From NCBI GenBank assembly GCA_902500825.1, contig CABVRX010000019.1, positions 1 to 64,000 on the forward strand: a DNA stretch of 64,000 bases, in the 5' to 3' direction. The notes beneath the pieces are model-generated. The model worked only from the letters and a program-made list of their open reading frames with translations. It did not search any database and had not been told where the DNA came from. This stretch comes from an uncultured Nitrospira sp. (GTDB lineage: Bacteria; Nitrospirota; Nitrospiria; Nitrospirales; Nitrospiraceae). Each line of letters opens with the position of its first letter. Position 1 is the first letter of the stretch. Shown in pieces: positions 60,060 to 64,000 of this stretch. The position numbers were made by a program, and so were the translations under genes.

Positions 60060-60913
60060 GAGACGCCGCGTTGGCCCCAACAGCCATGGATGAGCGCACT
60101 GAGAAACCAGAAAGATGGGTCGGTCAATGGGGCAGTGAGCACTCCGTATTCTGTATCTCGTTCCTCCGTGAGGCTCCCATCGGCATGCTCAGAAGCACGT
60201 ATTGCTTCCAGGCTTTGCAACCACCACCGCCCCCACGGGCTGCCTCCACGGACTACCGTTGCACTTGCTTTGTGGCGGATATTCACCAAGCCGCAGCGTT
60301 CGAACAGCATCGGTAGCGTTCGCCCAAACAGAGGATCGTACCCACGCTCAGCCCACCATTCGCCGTTCTTCCAGACGCGATGATAGCCGGCGTAATGTGA
60401 ATGGGACGGATCGACCGGGGCGACCATGCCCCAGTCACCATCCTCGTCGATAAGCCATCCGCCAGGCCGCAAGCACTCCACCATGCGGCGAATGGCGATC
60501 TCCTGTTTGCCCGCAAGCCAAAATAACAGGAGGCGTGCACAGACAAGATCGTATGAACCGGGATCTAAGCTATCCAGCGAATCGCTGAGGATGTTGTGCC
60601 GGCGGACTTCGAGGTTCGGGAGATCAAGACGATTGAGGTAAGTAGTATCGACGTCGGTGGCCACGACTCGACCGTTGACTCCGACTCGTTGGGCAAGCCA
60701 CACCGCCATAGATCCTCGGCCTGCGCCGACTTCGAGACAGCGCCAGCCTGGTTGAACGAAGGCACGCCGTTGACGGGAAAGAGGATCGAAGATTTCTTCA
60801 AGGAGGCTGAGTCGTTCATCTTCGGCTTTTTGGCGTCCCGTTGCAGCGAGGCGATACACTGATTCGGATGTATGGATGCGCTCGCCGTTCGTTCCATCCT
60901 TATATTGGGTCAT
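60056..60913 (-). CDS. SAM-dependent methyltransferase
   Basis: The 285-residue protein has the class I methyltransferase motif I CLEVGAGRGSMAVWLAQRVG, followed by VVATDVDTTYL, SYDLVCARLLLFWL and the post-core LRPGGWLIDEDGDWG. Substrate unknown; sequence past the core (WGRWWLQSLEAIRASEHADG) is not informative to me. The stop codon lies in the terminal repeat of the dispersed element, so the C-terminus may have been altered by insertion. Confidence 0.88.
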   Translation of the reverse strand: MTQYKDGTNGERIHTSESVYRLAATGRQKAEDERLSLLEEIFDPLSRQRRAFVQPGWRCLEVGAGRGSMAVWLAQRVGVNGRVVATDVDTTYLNRLDLPNLEVRRHNILSDSLDSLDPGSYDLVCARLLLFWLAGKQEIAIRRMVECLRPGGWLIDEDGDWGMVAPVDPSHSHYAGYHRVWKNGEWWAERGYDPLFGRTLPMLFERCGLVNIRHKASATVVRGGSPWGRWWLQSLEAIRASEHADGSLTEERDTEYGVLTAPLTDPSFWFLSALIHGCWGQRGVS

Positions 60914-60937
60914 GCCTGTTACCGTAATCCGTCACTG

Positions 60938-62659
60938 TCAATGATGGGTCACCGACTGAGTGGAGAATCCCCGGAGCTTCTTGCCGACTTGCGTTTTCGC
61001 ATCACCTGGATTGCCGCCTAGTTCTGACCACTGAGTAATCACGATTTCCATTCGCCGATTCTTACTCCGGCCTTTTTCGGTTTCATTAGGCGCGATAGGT
61101 TTCGTATCTGCGTACCCAACGGCCTTGACTCGATCGGCTTCGAGCCCTCCGTTGACCAGTGCCTGACTTGCATGCTCGGCGCGTGTCCTGGAGAGTTCGG
61201 TGTTATCCCGAAAGTTTCTCCGAGAGTCGTTCCGAACCGGCTGGTTGTCGGTATGCCCGGCAACCTCCACGCTTTGGTAACGGAATCCGTGTAAGACGGT
61301 TCCGACTCGTTCGAGCAACGAGTTGCCTCCCAGGGTGATCGTGGCGTCACCGGGGGTGAATAGTTCACCGGTCGCAAAGATGAGGGTCAATTTGTTTCCT
61401 CGCTGCCTCAAGGAAACATTGCCCTTCCTGAGTTCGGGCTGTAACAGGCTCGCTAGGCGCTCATTCATCTTGCCGAGGTCGTTGCTCAATAAGGCCTCTA
61501 GGTCATCTGCAACCGCGGGGGCGGGCGGCAGCAAGTTGGTCACGGATAGATTCTCATCGACCGATTGCGGCGGCAAATTCTTGTCAGGAGAGATCTCTTC
61601 TTGAGCCGCAGTCACCTCGGTCGGTTTTAAGGAATTGCGCTCAAGGTCCGCCAGCAATTGCTTCATACGTGCGAGTTCCGAGTCTCTCGCCATGAGTTGA
61701 GGATTGAGGTCCGCCAATTTTTGCGTGACTTGTTTGATATCCTCTTTGACCTGCGCCAGTTCTTGTTCTTTCTTCGCGGTCTGTTGTTCCGCGTCGGCGG
61801 CGCGGCGTTTGGCTTGTGCCAGTTCTTGCTCTTTCCCTACCATCTGCTGTTCGATCTCGGTTGCACGGCGTTTGGCCTGGTTCAGCTCCTGTTCTTTCCT
61901 CGCCGCAGGGTGTTGTTCGGGTTCGGCTGTTCGTCGTTTCGCTTGTGCGAGTTCTTGTTCTTTCTTCGCGGTCTGTTGTTCCGCGTCGGCGGCGCGGCGT
62001 TTGGCTTGCGCCAGTTCTTGCTCTTTCCCTACCATCTGCTGTTCGATGTCGGCTGCACGGCGCTTGGCCTGTGCCAATTCCTGTTCTTTCCCCGCCGTTT
62101 GTTGCTCTGCCTCGGCCATGCGGCGTTTCGCCTGAATCAGCTCCTGTTCTTTCCCTGCCATCTGTTGTTCGACTTCCGTTGTGCGCCGCTTAACCTGTGC
62201 CAGTTCCTGCTCTTTTCTTGCCGTCTGTTGTTCTGCGTCCACGGCCCGTCGTTTGGCCTGAGTCAAGTCTTGCCCTTTCCCAGCCGCCATCTGTTGTTCG
62301 ACTTCGGCAACGCGGCGTTTGGCTTGGTTGAGTTCCTCAGCCTGTGAGACAAGGTCCTCTCGAAGCTTCCTGGAATTCTCGTGAGCGTTGGATCTCAGGG
62401 CTGAGATCTCATTTTCTTTGGCATGGAGCTGGATAACGAGCTCGCCGATCCGCCGCTTTGCAGTCTCCAGATTGCCGGCAGCAAGTTGCCGTTCGAGTTC
62501 ATCGATTTTTTGCTTGGCCTGCTGGAGATGGGTTCTCGTCACGTTCAATTCGTCTTGCGGCGATTGACCGTCCGGATCTCCGACGGCAACAGAGACCGGC
62601 ACGGTTCCGCATACCATGGCGATGAATACAAGAGCGAGGGCGAATAACTTAATGATCAT
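60938..62659 (-). CDS. OmpA-family protein with a 9x21-residue coiled-coil repeat
   Basis: The 573-residue protein has a signal peptide (residues 1-25) and a long coiled coil (35-330) that includes nine tandem repeats of about 21 residues. A Pro/Glu-rich linker follows, then a C-terminal OmpA/MotB peptidoglycan-binding domain (about 440-555; IFATGELFTPGDATI, VEVAGHTDNQPV, NTELSRTRAEHASQALV, VKAVGYADTKPIAPNETEKGRSKNRRMEIVI). It is anchored to peptidoglycan and may bridge to the outer membrane or scaffold other proteins. It begins a short minus-strand run ending at the methyltransferase. Confidence 0.92.
   Translation of the reverse strand: MIIKLFALALVFIAMVCGTVPVSVAVGDPDGQSPQDELNVTRTHLQQAKQKIDELERQLAAGNLETAKRRIGELVIQLHAKENEISALRSNAHENSRKLREDLVSQAEELNQAKRRVAEVEQQMAAGKGQDLTQAKRRAVDAEQQTARKEQELAQVKRRTTEVEQQMAGKEQELIQAKRRMAEAEQQTAGKEQELAQAKRRAADIEQQMVGKEQELAQAKRRAADAEQQTAKKEQELAQAKRRTAEPEQHPAARKEQELNQAKRRATEIEQQMVGKEQELAQAKRRAADAEQQTAKKEQELAQVKEDIKQVTQKLADLNPQLMARDSELARMKQLLADLERNSLKPTEVTAAQEEISPDKNLPPQSVDENLSVTNLLPPAPAVADDLEALLSNDLGKMNERLASLLQPELRKGNVSLRQRGNKLTLIFATGELFTPGDATITLGGNSLLERVGTVLHGFRYQSVEVAGHTDNQPVRNDSRRNFRDNTELSRTRAEHASQALVNGGLEADRVKAVGYADTKPIAPNETEKGRSKNRRMEIVITQWSELGGNPGDAKTQVGKKLRGFSTQSVTHH
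61748..62320 (-). repeat. Nine tandem 63-66-bp coding repeats
   Basis: Residues 114-304 of the OmpA-family protein. Units start with K-R-R: 114, 136, 157, 178, 199, 220, 241, 263 and 284. Seven are 21 residues and two are 22. Units alternate E-Q-Q-M and E-Q-Q-T forms, giving a 42-residue higher-order period. Units at 199-240 and 263-304 are nearly identical at both levels. The unit at 241 is altered (TAEPEQHPAARKE). Confidence 0.9.
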
Positions 62660-62983
62660 GTCTCACCCACAAATAAGGTGCGGCGACCGTAATGGATTCG
62701 CGTGCGCCATCGGACTTCACGAGTACATGAAATCCGTTAACAAGGCACAGGCGGAAGTACCTGAGTTGCACTCCAAAGGGATGTCGGCGCGTTCTCCTCT
62801 TCATGAATGGAAAGAGAAAGAGGGAACGCGATCCTATCGTCTTCACGATTCACTTTGCAACGGGGCAGTGAAGCAGTCCACTCTCGTGATGACAGTGGTC
62901 TATTGTCTCTATGGATGTCGCCATATCGGCAGGTGATAGCGGATACACAGCGGCGAACCGAATGAGGTGAGTCGCCGCCCGCG
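62660..62983. other. Intergenic stretch with no supported gene
   Basis: Lies between two minus-strand genes. Short frames exist on the plus strand without ribosome-binding sites. I see no repeat, RNA or terminator that I can support. Confidence 0.4.
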
Positions 62984-63310
62984 TTAATCGAAGGGGTAGA
63001 GGGGATCTTTGCTCAAAGGCCGTTTCTCTCGCTCGGTGCTATTGGCCGAGCACCGATAGCCTTCATGATTCACAAATGGGAAAAGAAATGAGAACCAATT
63101 CGATTCCATTTGGAATTCATCGGGTACCAATCGCACATTTTTCTCGCGAGCCGTTATCTTCAGATTGAGCAGACAGCCATCTTTCGTGTACCCAGTTGCG
63201 GTCACTTTTCCAGGCCCATCCGTTCCTCCAGCGCCCTTATTGGCGTTGGAAGCACAGGCGACGAGAACCATCGGAGCGGCGACAGCAAGCACGACGAGAA
63301 AGCGTTTCAT
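62984..63310 (-). CDS. Small lipoprotein, unknown
   Basis: The ATG at 63310 has GAGG seven bases upstream. The 108-residue product has a signal peptide (MKRFLVVLAVAAPMVLVAC) with lipobox LVAC. The mature part is beta-like (KVTATGYTKDGCLLNLKITAREKNVRLVPDEF) with a charged C-terminus and two Cys. Family unrecognised. Likely periplasmic face of the outer or inner membrane. Confidence 0.7.
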   Translation of the reverse strand: MKRFLVVLAVAAPMVLVACASNANKGAGGTDGPGKVTATGYTKDGCLLNLKITAREKNVRLVPDEFQMESNWFSFLFPFVNHEGYRCSANSTEREKRPLSKDPLYPFD

Positions 63311-63561
63311 GACCAACCTCAAACAATCTTTAGGCGCCGACCGGATTGCCGATCTCAATGAACCTCAAAGAACGAGATGCTGACTGCTTGATGACGCACA
63401 AGCCGCCACTCCAAAGGTGTGCGTTCAAAGATGACAGAAGTTGCCGGATTGTCGGAGAAATCTCCGAAGGGTGTCAAGACACATGCGGAGAAGTCTGAAT
63501 TTCAACAGTGCATGTATCTCGGCACGTGGGAAACGCTGCTCAAATTGTGGTCCCCACCTTC

Positions 63562-63830
63562 TGTGGACAACCTTGTGAACAATGTCTGTTTCTCGAACAA
63601 ATCATGCACCAATGACGTGTCTATTTATCAAAGTGCCTACTTTTTAGGCATTTGCACCGCGTTGGAAGATCCACAACTAATAGTGGTCCATATCCTTCTT
63701 CTAGGCGCTTTCACGCATTCCTAGCAGTATTGCTCGCCTTTCCATAAACCAGTCTTAACGGAGCCGCTGGTCTGAGAACCAGGCGCGGAGCTATCCACAG
63801 CCATGGGGGTTTTCTGGGGATTGTGGACTA
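63562..63830. other. Cluster of DnaA-box-like nonamers
   Basis: TGTGGACAA (63562-63570), TGTGAACAA (63574-63582), CTATCCACA (63791-63799) and TGTGGACTA (63822-63830) differ from the TTATNCACA consensus by one or two bases (last one by two). Four such sites in 270 bases of otherwise gene-poor DNA (63311-63932) is suggestive of DnaA binding or an origin-like region. No dnaA or other origin-linked gene is visible. Confidence 0.35.
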
Positions 63831-63932
63831 ATTGATAGGCCTAGAGCGCTGTTTCTGATCTGTCAAGAGCCGGTCGGAAAAGAAAGCAGCTTCGCCGAGA
63901 AAAAAGGTAGGGCCAAATGGCTGCAAGCGGCG

Positions 63933-64000
63933 CTACTTTTTTCGATACACATTGAGCCCGACCTTCTCTTGTCGATTCGGAACGGTCACGTTCCCTTCTG
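63933..64000 (-). CDS. C-terminal end of an unidentified gene (partial)
   Basis: The minus-strand frame runs EGNVTVPNRQEKVGLNVYRK and stops at TAG (63933-63935). The rest lies beyond the window's right edge. The strongly amphipathic, protein-like ending supports real coding. Family not identifiable from 21 residues. Confidence 0.5.
   Translation of the reverse strand, partial: EGNVTVPNRQEKVGLNVYRKK

Noticed and set aside
61658-62347. Long plus-strand open frame with many aromatic and leucine residues
   Set aside because: It is antisense to the OmpA-family repeats; the repeated codons leave no stops on the opposite strand, producing artificial repeats. No ribosome-binding site.
63419-63724. 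101-codon plus-strand frame
   Set aside because: No ribosome-binding site, composition not convincing, and it spans the DnaA-box-like sites.

Overview
The window is bacterial chromosome from a Gram-negative, aerobic organism with moderately high GC. LpxC, GmhA, the heptose adenylyltransferase, several lipoproteins and an OmpA-like protein show an outer membrane with lipopolysaccharide. My best guess is Nitrospira or a close relative (Nitrospirota). It rests on gene content (SdhCAB order, several SUMF1-like proteins, many small lipoproteins) and on the style of the dispersed repeats; no marker gene here proves it.

Layout. 1-2,900: the 3' end of tRNA-His, a decayed integrase tail reading toward it, and small lipoprotein genes. 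2,900-5,150: a nitrilase-family amidase with a small partner gene, and a RNase H-fold exonuclease. 5,321-7,532: an apparently intact 2.2-kb passenger transposon with 19-bp inverted repeats and an 8-bp target duplication, carrying a transposase, a P63C-domain protein and a lysine-rich peptide gene. 7,600-10,930: small hypothetical genes and a flavoprotein. 11,000-16,970: an oxidative-stress block (exonuclease III, OxyR, a small exported protein, catalase, Dps, di-haem peroxidase). 17,000-27,330: MscS channel, lipoproteins, polyphosphate kinase 2, MauE-like protein, glycerophosphodiesterase, ParB-like protein, pterin dehydratase, and three SUMF1-like genes, one of them broken and lying beside two palindromic repeats. 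27,350-30,760: AhpD-like protein, inositol monophosphatase, a HARE-HTH protein and LpxC. 31,313-34,706: succinate dehydrogenase sdhCAB. 35,000-41,610: PilZ protein, a LemA/TPM trio, bactofilin, MurJ, Ogt and D-aminoacyl-tRNA deacylase. 41,900-51,220: isoaspartyl peptidase, VOC protein, MtgA, EngB, two parvulin-type chaperones, Mfd and RfaE2. 51,440-58,000: a hybrid histidine kinase, SprT-like protein, deoxyhypusine-synthase-like protein, GmhA, SPFH and NfeD. 58,100-64,000: an orphan CARF-HEPN (Cas02710-like) protein, YbgC, a methyltransferase, an OmpA-family coiled-coil protein, a lipoprotein, and an intergenic stretch with DnaA-box-like sites.

Functional links. The 11-17 kb block pairs a peroxide sensor (OxyR with both redox cysteines) with cytoplasmic catalase, Dps, a periplasmic peroxidase and a DNA-repair nuclease. 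Envelope biogenesis recurs throughout: LpxC, RfaE2 and GmhA for LPS; MurJ, MtgA and bactofilin for the wall and cell shape; two parvulins for outer-membrane protein folding. The least ordinary items are the passenger transposon and the solitary CARF-HEPN gene, whose CARF motif departs from the usual form and which has no CRISPR array or cas neighbour here. Two palindromic elements each supply the stop codon of the gene beside them, a third probably related element lies downstream of dtd, and an integrative element once sat at tRNA-His.
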